From positions 62,001 to 126,000 of the forward strand of contig NZ_FNFF01000002.1 of the NCBI RefSeq assembly GCF_900100315.1: a stretch of 64,000 bases of DNA. Reading direction: 5' to 3'. This document shows positions 50,705 to 59,035 of this stretch, piece by piece; within the stretch, counting starts at the first letter, position 1, and every line of letters begins with the position of its first letter. The stretch comes from Streptomyces indicus. GTDB lineage: Bacteria; Actinomycetota; Actinomycetes; Streptomycetales; Streptomycetaceae. The notes beneath the pieces were generated by a model. The model had not been told where the DNA came from and did no database searches. It was given only the letters and a program-made list of their open reading frames with translations. Made by a program: the position numbers and the translations under genes.

Positions 50705-51846
50705 CCCGCGGCACCCACCCCGTCGTGCTGCTGCGCCGGCTCGCGGTCGCGGCCGCGTCGGCGGGCACGGGGTTCCTGCTCCTGTGCACGATGGGGTACG
50801 CCCTCGGCCACCCCGACGCCGGGCGCTCCTCCGTACTGCGGCTCCTGTGGTGCGTGCCGCCGCTCGCCGCGACGGTGCAGCTGGCGGTGGCCGTGGCCCG
50901 CACCGACCCGCGCACGCGCGTGCACCGCGGCCTGTCCGCGGTCGGCCTCGGCTCGCACCGCCTGATGCTGCTCGCCGCGGTGAACACGCTGCTCTCCTGC
51001 ACCCTCGGCTCGATGCTCGCGCTGCTGTTCTTCCTGCATCTGCGGGGCGACCTGAGCGGGCTCCCGCTGGACGGCGACGGTGCCGAACTCCTCGGCGCCG
51101 GCCAGTCGTTGCCGCTCGCCGCCGTCCTGACGCTGCTCTCCCTCGTGCCGCTCGCGGCCGCCGCGGCGTGCGCGGTCGTGCTGCGTCCGCGCCGCCCCCG
51201 TACCGCCGATCTGCGCGACCCGGCCGAGCCCGAGCCGCCCGCCCCGGCGCCCAACGGACTGCCGTGGGGCGTGGCCCTGATGGCCGTGGGCCTGTCGGTG
51301 GAGCTGTACGCGGCGGGCGGCGGCGGGCAGGGCCTTCCGCTCCCGGGCCGGCTCGTGTCCACGCCCGCCGGGGTGCTCGCGGGCTGGGCCGTCACGGCGC
51401 TCGGCCTGGCGTTCGCGGGACCGGGGCTCACGTATCTGTGCGGCCGGCTGCTCCAGGCCTGGCGCCCCGGCGCCGCGCGCCTGCTCGCGGGCCGGGTCCT
51501 TCAGGAGCAGGCAGCCCGGATCGGGCGGCCGCTCGGCGTGGTGTGCGCGGTGGGCTCCGGGGCGATCGCCGCGCTCTTCCTCTACGAGGGTCCGGCGACC
51601 TCGTTCGGACCGCTGACCGCACTCGGCGGCTCGCTGGTCGCGGGCTGCACCCTGCTCGCGCTGGCCACGGCTGCGGTCGAGGCCCGCCAGGCGCGGGCGC
51701 ACACCACGGCGGCGCTGGTGCGCCTCGGGGCGCCGATGTCGCTGCTGCGGACCGCCGTGGGCCTCAGAGCGCTCGCCCTGCTGGCCGTGTTCGCGCCGCT
51801 GACCTGCGTCATCGCCTTTCTCGCTGCGGCACCGCTGACGAGCTGA
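50686..51846 (+). CDS. ABC transporter permease-like membrane protein
   Basis: A 386-residue polytopic protein from GTG 50686 with GGAAGG upstream. About eight hydrophobic segments are visible, in two halves separated by a Pro-rich linker (RDPAEPEPPAPAPNG). The second half resembles the FtsX/MacB-type C-terminus (LVRLGAPMSLLRTAVGLRALALLAVF). The first half contains RTDPRTRVHRGLSAVGLGSHRLMLLAAVNTLLS, also seen in such permeases. It forms the transporter with the overlapping ATPase gene; the substrate is unknown. The gene ends at a run of seven A residues just past the stop. Confidence 0.8.
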   Translation: MLALRLARGTHPVVLLRRLAVAAASAGTGFLLLCTMGYALGHPDAGRSSVLRLLWCVPPLAATVQLAVAVARTDPRTRVHRGLSAVGLGSHRLMLLAAVNTLLSCTLGSMLALLFFLHLRGDLSGLPLDGDGAELLGAGQSLPLAAVLTLLSLVPLAAAAACAVVLRPRRPRTADLRDPAEPEPPAPAPNGLPWGVALMAVGLSVELYAAGGGGQGLPLPGRLVSTPAGVLAGWAVTALGLAFAGPGLTYLCGRLLQAWRPGAARLLAGRVLQEQAARIGRPLGVVCAVGSGAIAALFLYEGPATSFGPLTALGGSLVAGCTLLALATAAVEARQARAHTTAALVRLGAPMSLLRTAVGLRALALLAVFAPLTCVIAFLAAAPLTS

Positions 51847-51917
51847 AAAAAATTCTCGCGAGGGCCGATGAGTTCCGCCGAGGCCCACCGTCTATCCCTG
51901 CGTAACGAACATCAACG

Positions 51918-51949
51918 ATCTCTTCGACACCACGATCTCTTCGATAACA
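51918..51949 (+). repeat. 13-bp direct repeat before the VOC gene
   Basis: ACGATCTCTTCGA occurs twice (about 51919-51931 and 51936-51948) with a 4-base gap, inside the 5' leader of the VOC gene. It could be an operator or a duplicated leader segment. Confidence 0.5.
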
Positions 51950-51961
51950 GGAGCGGACGAC

Positions 51962-52381
51962 ATGGCCGGCAACGCGTACCAGCAGATGGTCTTCATCAAC
52001 CTCGCCACCAAGGACATCGACGCGGCGAAGAAGTTCTACTCGGAGCTCGGCTACACGATCAACGAGCAGTTCAGCGATGAGAACACCGCATCCGTGGTGA
52101 TCAGCGAGAGCATCGTGATCATGCTGCTCGCCGAGGCGAAGTTCAGCGAGTTCGCCTCGAAGCCGATCGCCGACTCCAAGGTGGCCAACGAGGCGCTGAT
52201 CTGTCTGAGCGCCGAGAGCCGCGAGGCGGTGGACGAGCTGTGCGACCGCGCCCTCGCGGCGGGCGGCTCGCAGGCGAAGGACCCGCAGGACTTCGGCCAG
52301 ATGTACGGCCGCTCCTTCCAGGACCCCGACGGCCACCACTTCGAGGTCATGTGGATGGACCCGGCGATGGTCCAGGGCTGA
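51962..52381 (+). CDS. VOC-family (glyoxalase-like) protein
   Basis: A 139-residue protein from ATG 51962 with AGGAGCGG upstream. It has the paired beta-alpha-beta-beta-beta modules of the vicinal oxygen chelate fold: FINLATKDIDAAKKFYSELGYTI at the start and GRSFQDPDGHHFEVMWMDP at the end. His and Glu of DGHHFEV are at metal-binding positions of the second module, but the first module lacks an obvious His. It may be an enzyme (dioxygenase, isomerase or resistance type) or a binding protein. It lies 10 bases before the molybdenum hydroxylase gene on the same strand. Confidence 0.88.
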   Translation: MAGNAYQQMVFINLATKDIDAAKKFYSELGYTINEQFSDENTASVVISESIVIMLLAEAKFSEFASKPIADSKVANEALICLSAESREAVDELCDRALAAGGSQAKDPQDFGQMYGRSFQDPDGHHFEVMWMDPAMVQG

Positions 52382-52391
52382 TCCTGAACCC

Positions 52392-54761
52392 ATGACCGGA
52401 GTCTCGAACACCCCGATCGGACTCACCCAGGGCACCCGCACCCCGGGCGGCATCGGCGAGTCGACACTCCGGCCGGACGGGACGCTGAAGACCACCGGCG
52501 AGTTCGCCTACGCCTCGGACCTGTGGCACGAGGACATGCTGTGGGGCCACACCCTGCGCGCCCCGCCCGCCCATGCACGCATCACCCGCCTGGACACCGG
52601 TCCGGCCCTGCAACTGGCCGGTGTCCAGGCGGTGTTGTCGTACGAGGACCTGGCGCACGCGAAGACGTACGGCCTGGAGATCGCCGACCAGCCGGTGCTC
52701 TGCGACGGCCGGGTGCGCTTCCACGGGGAGCCGGTCGCGCTGGTCGCGGCCGACCATCCGGAGACCGCGCGGCGGGCGGCCGAGCGGATCGTCGTGGAGT
52801 ACGAGGTGCTGCCCGCGGTCACCGACGAGGCCACCGCGACCGCGCCGGACGCTCCCGTCCTGCACCCGGACCGCACCGACGCGCACGCCCGCCATGTGCC
52901 GCACCCCAACGTCGTGCACCGCCAGCCGATCCTCCGCGGCGATCTCGCCGCGGCCCGGGCGCGGGCGGATGTGATCGTGACCGGGGACTACGAAGTGGGC
53001 ATGCAGGACCAGGCGTTCCTCGGCCCCGAGTCGGGACTCGCGGTGCCGGCCGAGGACGGCGGCATCGACCTGTACGTGTCCACGCAGTGGCTGCACGTGG
53101 ACCGCAAGCAGATCGCGCCGGTGCTCGGGCTGCCCGAGGAGAAGGTGCGGCTCACGCTGTCCGGCGTGGGCGGGGCGTTCGGCGGCCGCGAGGACCTGTC
53201 GATGCAGGCCCACGCCTCCCTGCTCGCGCTGCGCACGGGCCGCCCGGTGAAGATGGTCTACAACCGGTACGAGTCCTTCTTCGGCCATGTCCACCGGCAT
53301 CCTGCGAAGCTGCACTACGAGCACGGGGCCACGCGCGAGGGCCTGCTCACGCACGTGGCCGCGCGGATCGTGCTGGACGGGGGCGCGTACGCCTCCTCGA
53401 CCCCGGCCGTGGTCGGCAACGCGGCCTCGCTGGGCATGGGCCCGTATGTCTGCGACACGGCCGCCATCGAAGTCCTCGGCCTCTACACCAACAATCCGCC
53501 CTGCGGGGCGATGCGCGGCTTCGGCGCGGTGCAGGCCTGTTTCGCGTACGAGTCGCAGATGGACAAGGTGGCGGCCGGACTGGGCCTGGATCCGGTGGAG
53601 TTCCGGCAGCGCAACGCGATGGAGCAGGGCGCGGTGATGCCCACCGGACAGGTCGTGGACTCCCCCGCGCCAGTGGCCGAACTGCTGCGCAGGGTCCGGG
53701 AGTTGCCGCTTCCTCCGGTGGAGCCGTGGACCGCGGCGGGCGCCACGGCCGATCTGCGGGAGCTGCCCGGCGGCCTGTCCAACACCACGCACGGCGAAGG
53801 GGTCGTGCGGGGCGTGGGCTATGCGGTCGGTATCAAGAATGTCGGGTTCTCCGAGGGCTTCGACGACTACTCGACCGCACGCGTCCGGCTTGAAGTGATC
53901 GCAGGGCAGCCGGTGGCGACCGTGCACACCGCGATGGCCGAGGTGGGCCAGGGCGGGGTGACGGTGCACGCGCAGATCGTCCGTACAGAGCTGGGCGTCT
54001 CGCAGGTGACGCTGCGGCCGGCCGACACCTCGGCGGGCAACGCGGGGTCCACCTCGGCCTCGCGGCAGACGTATGTCACCGGGGGCGCGATCAAGCACAC
54101 CTGTGAGGCGGTACGGGAGGCCGTACTCGCCCTGGGGCGGCGGAAGTTCGGCTGGCGCAAGGACGGGCTGCAACTCGTGGGCGGCAAGGTGGCCGGGCCC
54201 GACGGGACCGTGCTCGCCGACCTCGTGGACGTACTGGGAGAGGAAGCCGTCGACCTGGAGCGGGAGTGGCGGCACCGGCCCACCCAGCCCTTCGATCCAC
54301 ATACGGGGCAGGGTGACGGGCACGTCCAGTACGCGTTCGCGGCGCATCGCGCCGTGGTCGAGGTGGACGTGGAGCTCGGCCTGGTGAAGGTGGTGGAGCT
54401 GGCCTGCGCGCAGGACGTGGGCATGGCGCTCAACCCGCTGTCGGTGGTGGGGCAGATCCACGGCGGCTCGACGCAAGGGCTCGGGCTCGCGGTGATGGAG
54501 GAGATCGTGGTCGACCCGGCGACCTCCCTGGTCCGCAACCCGTCCTTCACGGACTATCTGATCCCGACGATCCTCGACACCCCGCCCATGCCGGCCGAGA
54601 TCCTCGAACTCGCCGACGAGCACGCCCCGTACGGCCTGCGCGGAGCGGGCGAGGCACCGACGCTCTCCTCGACCCCGGCGATCGTCGCGGCGATCCGCCA
54701 GGCGACGGGACGTCCCTTGACGCGGGTGCCGGTCCGCCCGGAACACATCACGGGGACGTGA
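52392..54761 (+). CDS. Xanthine dehydrogenase-family molybdopterin-binding (large) subunit
   Basis: A 789-residue catalytic subunit of a molybdenum hydroxylase. The N-terminal domain I (residues 20-130) ends FHGEPVALVAADHPETARRA. Cofactor motifs follow in order: GVGGAFGGRED, AMRGFGAVQ, GQGGVTVHAQ and the catalytic Glu in RGAGEAPTLSSTPAI. It should hydroxylate a purine or other heterocycle or aldehyde. The FAD and [2Fe-2S] partner subunits normally encoded beside it are absent from the window, so it must use partners encoded elsewhere or be an orphan. Its end overlaps the convergent MFS gene by 14 bases. Confidence 0.92.
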   Translation: MTGVSNTPIGLTQGTRTPGGIGESTLRPDGTLKTTGEFAYASDLWHEDMLWGHTLRAPPAHARITRLDTGPALQLAGVQAVLSYEDLAHAKTYGLEIADQPVLCDGRVRFHGEPVALVAADHPETARRAAERIVVEYEVLPAVTDEATATAPDAPVLHPDRTDAHARHVPHPNVVHRQPILRGDLAAARARADVIVTGDYEVGMQDQAFLGPESGLAVPAEDGGIDLYVSTQWLHVDRKQIAPVLGLPEEKVRLTLSGVGGAFGGREDLSMQAHASLLALRTGRPVKMVYNRYESFFGHVHRHPAKLHYEHGATREGLLTHVAARIVLDGGAYASSTPAVVGNAASLGMGPYVCDTAAIEVLGLYTNNPPCGAMRGFGAVQACFAYESQMDKVAAGLGLDPVEFRQRNAMEQGAVMPTGQVVDSPAPVAELLRRVRELPLPPVEPWTAAGATADLRELPGGLSNTTHGEGVVRGVGYAVGIKNVGFSEGFDDYSTARVRLEVIAGQPVATVHTAMAEVGQGGVTVHAQIVRTELGVSQVTLRPADTSAGNAGSTSASRQTYVTGGAIKHTCEAVREAVLALGRRKFGWRKDGLQLVGGKVAGPDGTVLADLVDVLGEEAVDLEREWRHRPTQPFDPHTGQGDGHVQYAFAAHRAVVEVDVELGLVKVVELACAQDVGMALNPLSVVGQIHGGSTQGLGLAVMEEIVVDPATSLVRNPSFTDYLIPTILDTPPMPAEILELADEHAPYGLRGAGEAPTLSSTPAIVAAIRQATGRPLTRVPVRPEHITGT

Positions 54762-56040
54762 GCTCCCGCGTCCCGGCCCGCGCGGGGCGGGGCAGCAGCA
54801 AGGGCGTGGCGAGCAGCAGCACCCCCGCCACGGCGAGCGCCGCGCGCGGTCCGACCAGTGCGGCCAGCAGTCCCCATACGGCGACCAGCACGGCGGTGGT
54901 CCCCTTGGCGGCCACCGACCAGGCGGACAGCACGCGGGTGACGTGATCGGCGGGCAGCGCGGTGAGGCGGCGGGTGGCGAGCACCGGACTGTAGACCGCC
55001 GCGCAGGTGATGAGGGCGAACTCGACGGCCATGACGAGCGCGAGACCGCTCGCGCCGGAGTGCACGAAGGCAAGACCGAGCGGCCAGCAGGCACGGAGCA
55101 CCCCGGCCGTCCGGAGCACCTTGTCCTCGCCGTACCGCGGGACGAGCCGGCGCGCGAGCCGCGAGCCGAGCAGACCACCGAGGCAGGGCACGGCGAAGGC
55201 GAGGCCGTACTGCCAGGGTGCGAAGCCGAGCGGACCGAGCATGAGGACGGCGAGCAGCGGGGCGCCGGTCATGATCAGCGCGTTCACGAGCACCGTGTTG
55301 AGGAACAGCGGGCGCAGGGCCGGATGGGCCCACAGGAACCGGAACCCGTCCCCGAGCCGCGCCCGGCCCTTGGCCGCCGCGTGCGCGGGCGGCTCCTCGT
55401 CGCCGCCGATCGCGCGGATCCCCAGCGCGGACAGCAGAAAGCTCACCGCGTTGACCGCCACGGTGAGCACCGGCCCGAAGATCCCGACGACGGCCCCGCC
55501 CACCGGCGGTCCGACCAGGGTCGCGGTCCACATGGTCGACTCGAACCGGCCGTTGGCGGCGAGCAGCTGATCGCGGGGCACGAGCGCTTTGAGGGTGGCG
55601 CCACTGGCCGCCGTGAAGGCGATGTCCGCCGCGCCGACCACCACGGAGACGACCAGGAGCTGGGCGAGCGTGAGCACATCGAGCACGTACGCGAGCGGAA
55701 CGGTGAGCAGCGAGGCGCACCTCACCGCATCCATCCCGATCATCACGGGCCGCTTGCGCCGGAACTCCATCCACGGCCCGAGCGGCACCGCCACCACAGC
55801 CGCCACGGCGGGTCCGACGGCGGCGAGCGCGGAGACCCCGGCGGGCCCCGTGTGCAGCACGAGCACGGCGATCAGCGCGAAGGCGTCGAAGGCGAGCCAG
55901 GTCCCGAAGATGCTGACGGCGTAGGCACCCCAGAGCCGGCGGAACGCCGGGCCGAGCGCCTGGCCGTTGACGCCCTGCTTCGCGTGCTTCACACCCTTCT
56001 GCGCGTGCGTCACGACCTTCCGCCCGCCCTTCAGGCCCAT
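54748..56040 (-). CDS. Major facilitator superfamily transporter
   Basis: A 430-residue MFS protein with 10-12 membrane segments from ATG 56038-56040. The MFS loop-2 region reads GPWMEFRRKRPVMIGMDAVR, and a second half begins RFLWAHPALRPLFLNTVLVNALIM. It resembles the enterobactin-exporter-like / drug efflux MFS branch (ATLKALVPRDQLLAANGRFESTM). The start overlaps the end of the DUF1877 gene by 10 bases, indicating co-expression. It is convergent with the molybdenum hydroxylase gene and overlaps it by 14 bases. Confidence 0.9.
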   Translation of the reverse strand: MGLKGGRKVVTHAQKGVKHAKQGVNGQALGPAFRRLWGAYAVSIFGTWLAFDAFALIAVLVLHTGPAGVSALAAVGPAVAAVVAVPLGPWMEFRRKRPVMIGMDAVRCASLLTVPLAYVLDVLTLAQLLVVSVVVGAADIAFTAASGATLKALVPRDQLLAANGRFESTMWTATLVGPPVGGAVVGIFGPVLTVAVNAVSFLLSALGIRAIGGDEEPPAHAAAKGRARLGDGFRFLWAHPALRPLFLNTVLVNALIMTGAPLLAVLMLGPLGFAPWQYGLAFAVPCLGGLLGSRLARRLVPRYGEDKVLRTAGVLRACWPLGLAFVHSGASGLALVMAVEFALITCAAVYSPVLATRRLTALPADHVTRVLSAWSVAAKGTTAVLVAVWGLLAALVGPRAALAVAGVLLLATPLLLPRPARAGTRELTSP

Positions 56041-56534
56041 ACGCACTTGACCACTGCGTGCCCGGAGACTGCTGCCCGGGCGTAGAACGCCGTCAGGTTT
56101 CTGTGCTGCGCGAGGAGGAAATTCCTGGCCGGCTCGGCTCCCCCGAAGCCACTGCCCAGCTCGGCACGGGCGGCCGTCCACAGCGCATCGAAGGAGACCT
56201 GACCGAGGAAGTCCGCCGCCTGCGACACCCCCGGTGGCTCCAGCAGCATCAGAGGCGGATCGGAAGGGTCGGCCCCGGGCCTGTGCGGCACCGGGCGACC
56301 GCCGTAGACGGGCAACGCCCACGGCTGCCCGCCCTCGGCGTGGGCACCCGGACGTGCGGCCGCGGCGTACAGCCGGTCGACGAACTCCCAGACCTTCTCG
56401 ACCGAGGTGGCGATACCCGCCTCAACCTCAGCGGCGTGAGCGCCCCACGCCCGGCCCATGAACTCCGCCAACCACCCGTGATCGTCCCGGACCTCCGACT
56501 TCGCGACCGCACGAAAGTGCAGATGAATGCTCAC
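56031..56534 (-). CDS. DUF1877-family protein
   Basis: A 167-residue soluble protein from GTG 56532-56534 (SIHLHFRAVAKSEVRDDHGWL). The first half with EKVWEFVDRLYAAA and the middle with PLMLLEPPGVSQAADFLGQVSFDALW fit the DUF1877 family of uncharacterised bacterial proteins. It precedes and overlaps the MFS gene. A much longer open frame continues upstream of it on this strand but is a shadow of the LOG gene. Function unknown. Confidence 0.8.
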   Translation of the reverse strand: MSIHLHFRAVAKSEVRDDHGWLAEFMGRAWGAHAAEVEAGIATSVEKVWEFVDRLYAAAARPGAHAEGGQPWALPVYGGRPVPHRPGADPSDPPLMLLEPPGVSQAADFLGQVSFDALWTAARAELGSGFGGAEPARNFLLAQHRNLTAFYARAAVSGHAVVKCVWA

Positions 56535-56750
56535 CCCGACAGCGCTCCCGCATCGGCAGCCCGCCGATCGGGCCGAACGCACAGAACCTAGACGACGGCA
56601 CTGACAACCGGCCGGCCGGCCGGTCACCATCCCCTGGTCCCCTGATCCCCAGGCCGCCCTGGCCTCCAGTCCCCCGGTCCCAGGTCCCCGACGCACAGCC
56701 CGAGGCACTGAACGGGCGCGGCCCGCGGGCACGGCCGTAAGCTGGCGACC

Positions 56751-57917
56751 GTGCCCGACCATGTGACGCCCGACCAGCTGACGCCCGCCCGCCGGACGCC
56801 CGACCATGTGACGCCCGCCGACGTGACGACCCCGTCCACGGACCGCGAGATCGAGACGCTCGCAGAGTTCGACGCGGTGCTCGCCCGCGGTTCCCTCGCC
56901 CACCACCGCATCCAGGGCGTGGACCTCACGGAGCGCACCTTCGCGCTGCTCGGCACGGACACCGAAGGCGCCGTCTTCCTCGGCTGCGCGATGGAGCCGG
57001 ACGCGGCGGCCAAGGTGCGCGCGGGCGGCGCCCTCGTGTTCCCGCCGGTGCCCGGCCTGCCCTTCGACCCGTACCGCGGTCATCTGTACACGCCGGACGA
57101 GCTGTTCCAGGGCCTGTCCACCTCGTACGAGGCGACGCCCGACGCCCGCGCGTACCGCTGGTTCCAGGAGACGAAGACCGACGGGGACGTGTTCGCGTCG
57201 ATGCTGCGCGCGGTGCACGACGACTCGATCTCGGACGCCCTGGACGAACTCCTCGTCGGCGCACGCGTGGTGGGCGTGATGGGCGGGCACGCGATGGCCC
57301 GCGGCACCGAGGAGTACGCGGGGGCGGCCCGGCTCGGCCGCACCCTGACCCGGCACGGGTTCACGGTCGCGACCGGCGGCGGACCCGGGGCGATGGAGGC
57401 GGCGAACCTCGGCGCGTACGCGAGCGTGCACGAGGACGCCATGCTGGACGAGGCCCTCGAACTCCTCGCGAAGGCACCCTCGTTCACCCCGTCCGTCACG
57501 GACTGGGCCCAGGCCGCCTTCGCCGTACGGGAGCGCCGACCGGGCGGGGGCGCGTCGGTCGGCATCCCCACGTGGTTCTACGGCCACGAACCGCCGAACG
57601 CGTTCGCGGCCCACATCGGCAAGTACTTCGCCAACGCGACCCGCGAGGACGGCCTGCTCGCCCGCTCGAACGCGGGCGTGATCTTCCTGCCCGGCGCGGC
57701 CGGCACAGTGCAGGAGATCTTCGACAACGCCACCCCCAACTACTACTCCTCCCGCGGCGAACCGACCCCGATGGTCTTGGTCGGCCGCGCCCACTGGACC
57801 GAGAAGCTCCCCGCCTGGCCGCTCCTCCAGGCCCTCGCGAAGGACCGCGCGATGGAGCCGCGGATCGCCCTGGTGGACTCGGTGGACGAGGCGGCGGAGA
57901 CGTTGCAGCGGCTGTGA
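56751..57917 (+). CDS. LOG-family (lysine decarboxylase-like) nucleotide-binding protein
   Basis: A 388-residue protein. The Rossmann-like C-terminal part (about 170-370) has VVGVMGGHAMARG, the LOG motif GGGPGAMEAANLGA and a modified second motif LPGAAGTVQEIF in place of PGGxGTxxE. Canonical LOG enzymes release cytokinin bases from nucleotide monophosphates. This long form with a 150-residue N-terminal extension is typical of actinobacterial Rossmann-fold proteins of unclear substrate. The extreme N-terminus repeats PDHVTPDQLTPARRTPDHVTP, from a local DNA duplication, so a downstream start is conceivable. The annotated start is GTG 56751. Confidence 0.88.
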   Translation: MPDHVTPDQLTPARRTPDHVTPADVTTPSTDREIETLAEFDAVLARGSLAHHRIQGVDLTERTFALLGTDTEGAVFLGCAMEPDAAAKVRAGGALVFPPVPGLPFDPYRGHLYTPDELFQGLSTSYEATPDARAYRWFQETKTDGDVFASMLRAVHDDSISDALDELLVGARVVGVMGGHAMARGTEEYAGAARLGRTLTRHGFTVATGGGPGAMEAANLGAYASVHEDAMLDEALELLAKAPSFTPSVTDWAQAAFAVRERRPGGGASVGIPTWFYGHEPPNAFAAHIGKYFANATREDGLLARSNAGVIFLPGAAGTVQEIFDNATPNYYSSRGEPTPMVLVGRAHWTEKLPAWPLLQALAKDRAMEPRIALVDSVDEAAETLQRL

Positions 57918-57980
57918 CGCATGGCCGGCCGGTCCGGTAATGACCCGCTTGCGCACCGCAGTTGGGGACCGACGGTCAAG

Positions 57981-58003
57981 CCGGGGTCAAGACTGCACCC
58001 CGG
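57981..58003 (+). terminator. Short hairpin after the LOG gene
   Basis: CCGGGGT (57981-57987) and ACCCCGG (57997-58003) pair over 7 bases with a 9-base loop, 63 bases beyond the stop codon. Confidence 0.45.
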
Positions 58004-58017
58004 CTCTCCTCAGTGCA

Positions 58018-58046
58018 TTGACGCTGCGTCATCGGCGCTTGTAAAC
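58018..58046 (+). promoter_or_regulatory. Putative promoter of the LAETG surface protein gene
   Basis: TTGACG (58018-58023), a 17-base spacer and GTAAAC (58041-58046). The start codon at 58136 lies about 85 bases from the implied transcript start. Confidence 0.45.
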
Positions 58047-58135
58047 GTGTGGGGACCGTGAGGGTGCTGAGGCCGGAGCTGCGCGCTCCCCCCTCTCGCG
58101 CTCTCTCTCCTGTTCTGACCCCACGAAGGACGACC

Positions 58136-58798
58136 GTGTCCGTATCCCCCCGTATATCCGCACGCGCCGCGCGCCTGGCCGGTGTCGCGGCCGCCGCCAC
58201 GGCCCTCACGCTGGGCGCGGCCGGCTCCGCGCTGGCGTGTGACATCAGCGAGTTCAGCGCCGCCGCCACCTGCACCGGCGAGCAGGGCGTCATCACCGTC
58301 ACCGACAAGGACCCGTCGGGCGTTCCGGCGACCGTCACCGTCTTCCGGCAGACCGGCGACGGCGCCGAGAAGCTGATCGGCAGCCAGGAGGTGAAGGGCA
58401 GCCGCGAGGGCACCACCATCACGTTCGCGGAGGACTGGCAGCCGAAGGCCACCTACCGCGTGCACGTGAAGGCCGGCGACCAGGTGGACGCGGACATCGA
58501 GCCGCACCTCACCACCCCCGACAAGGGCTGCAAGGCGGACAAGCCGAGCGAGCCCGCGACGCCGAGCCCGTCGACCCCGGCCCCGTCTACACCGGCCGAG
58601 ACGGCCACACCGACGCCGTCGGCGCCCGCGCAGCCGGAGGAGCCCACCTCGGAGCCGTCCCCGGCGGGTGACTCCAACCTCGCCGAGACCGGCTCCAACA
58701 GCAGCACCGGCCTGATCGCCGGACTCGCCGCGGCGTTTGTCGCGGCCGGCGCGGGCGTGATGTTCGCCCTGCGCAAGCGGGGCTCGAGCAGGGGCTGA
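58136..58798 (+). CDS. Sortase-anchored (LAETG) cell-wall protein
   Basis: A 220-residue secreted protein from GTG 58136 with GAAGGA upstream. The signal peptide (residues 1-34, hydrophobic core [21 protein letters not shown]) is followed by a small folded domain with two Cys ([12 protein letters not shown]) and a third in DKGCKAD. Next come a Pro/Thr/Ser/Ala-rich stalk (about 130-178) and a sorting signal: LAETG (about 182-186), hydrophobic helix and RKRGSSRG tail. LAxTG is the motif used by class E sortases of streptomycetes, which attach such proteins to peptidoglycan. The function of the exposed domain is unknown. Confidence 0.9.
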   Translation: MSVSPRISARAARLAGVAAAATALTLGAAGSALACDISEFSAAATCTGEQGVITVTDKDPSGVPATVTVFRQTGDGAEKLIGSQEVKGSREGTTITFAEDWQPKATYRVHVKAGDQVDADIEPHLTTPDKGCKADKPSEPATPSPSTPAPSTPAETATPTPSAPAQPEEPTSEPSPAGDSNLAETGSNSSTGLIAGLAAAFVAAGAGVMFALRKRGSSRG

Positions 58799-58819
58799 GG
58801 TTCCGGTCCGGACCGGCAC

Positions 58820-58862
58820 ACCGGTCGTACGGGGAGGGCCGTGCCCGCCGCGTACGACCGGT
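58820..58862. terminator. Hairpin between convergent LAETG and thiamine ABC genes
   Basis: A perfect 12-bp inverted repeat ACCGGTCGTACG (58820-58831) and CGTACGACCGGT (58851-58862) with a 19-base spacer. The right arm is also the first copy of the core of a 32-bp tandem array. Confidence 0.6.
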
Positions 58863-59035
58863 TCTGCTTCCCCCGCCCGCCGCGTACGACCGGTTCCGCT
58901 TCCCAAGCCCGCCGCGTACGACCGGTTCCGCTTCCCAAGCCCGCCGCGTACGACCGGTTCCGCTTCCCAAGCCCGCCGCGTACGACCGGTTCCGCTTCCC
59001 AAGCCCGCCGCGTACGACTGGCTTCAGGCCTCGCC
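58844..59035. repeat. Six-copy 32-bp tandem array
   Basis: CGTACGAC recurs at exactly 32-base intervals (58851, 58883, 58915, 58947, 58979, 59011). Units begin CCCGCCGCGTACGACCGG; the inner copies are identical and the outer ones diverge. The last unit enters the 3' end of the thiamine ABC ATPase gene (stop at 59024-59026). The copies are contiguous, with no spacers. Confidence 0.95.

Noticed and set aside
56535..57956. Upstream extension of the DUF1877 open frame (641 residues in all)
   Set aside because: It is antisense to the LOG gene. The DUF1877 homology begins at the GTG at 56534.
58844..59035. CRISPR-like array of 32-bp repeats
   Set aside because: The copies are directly adjacent with no unique spacers, and no cas genes are present. 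It is a simple tandem repeat.
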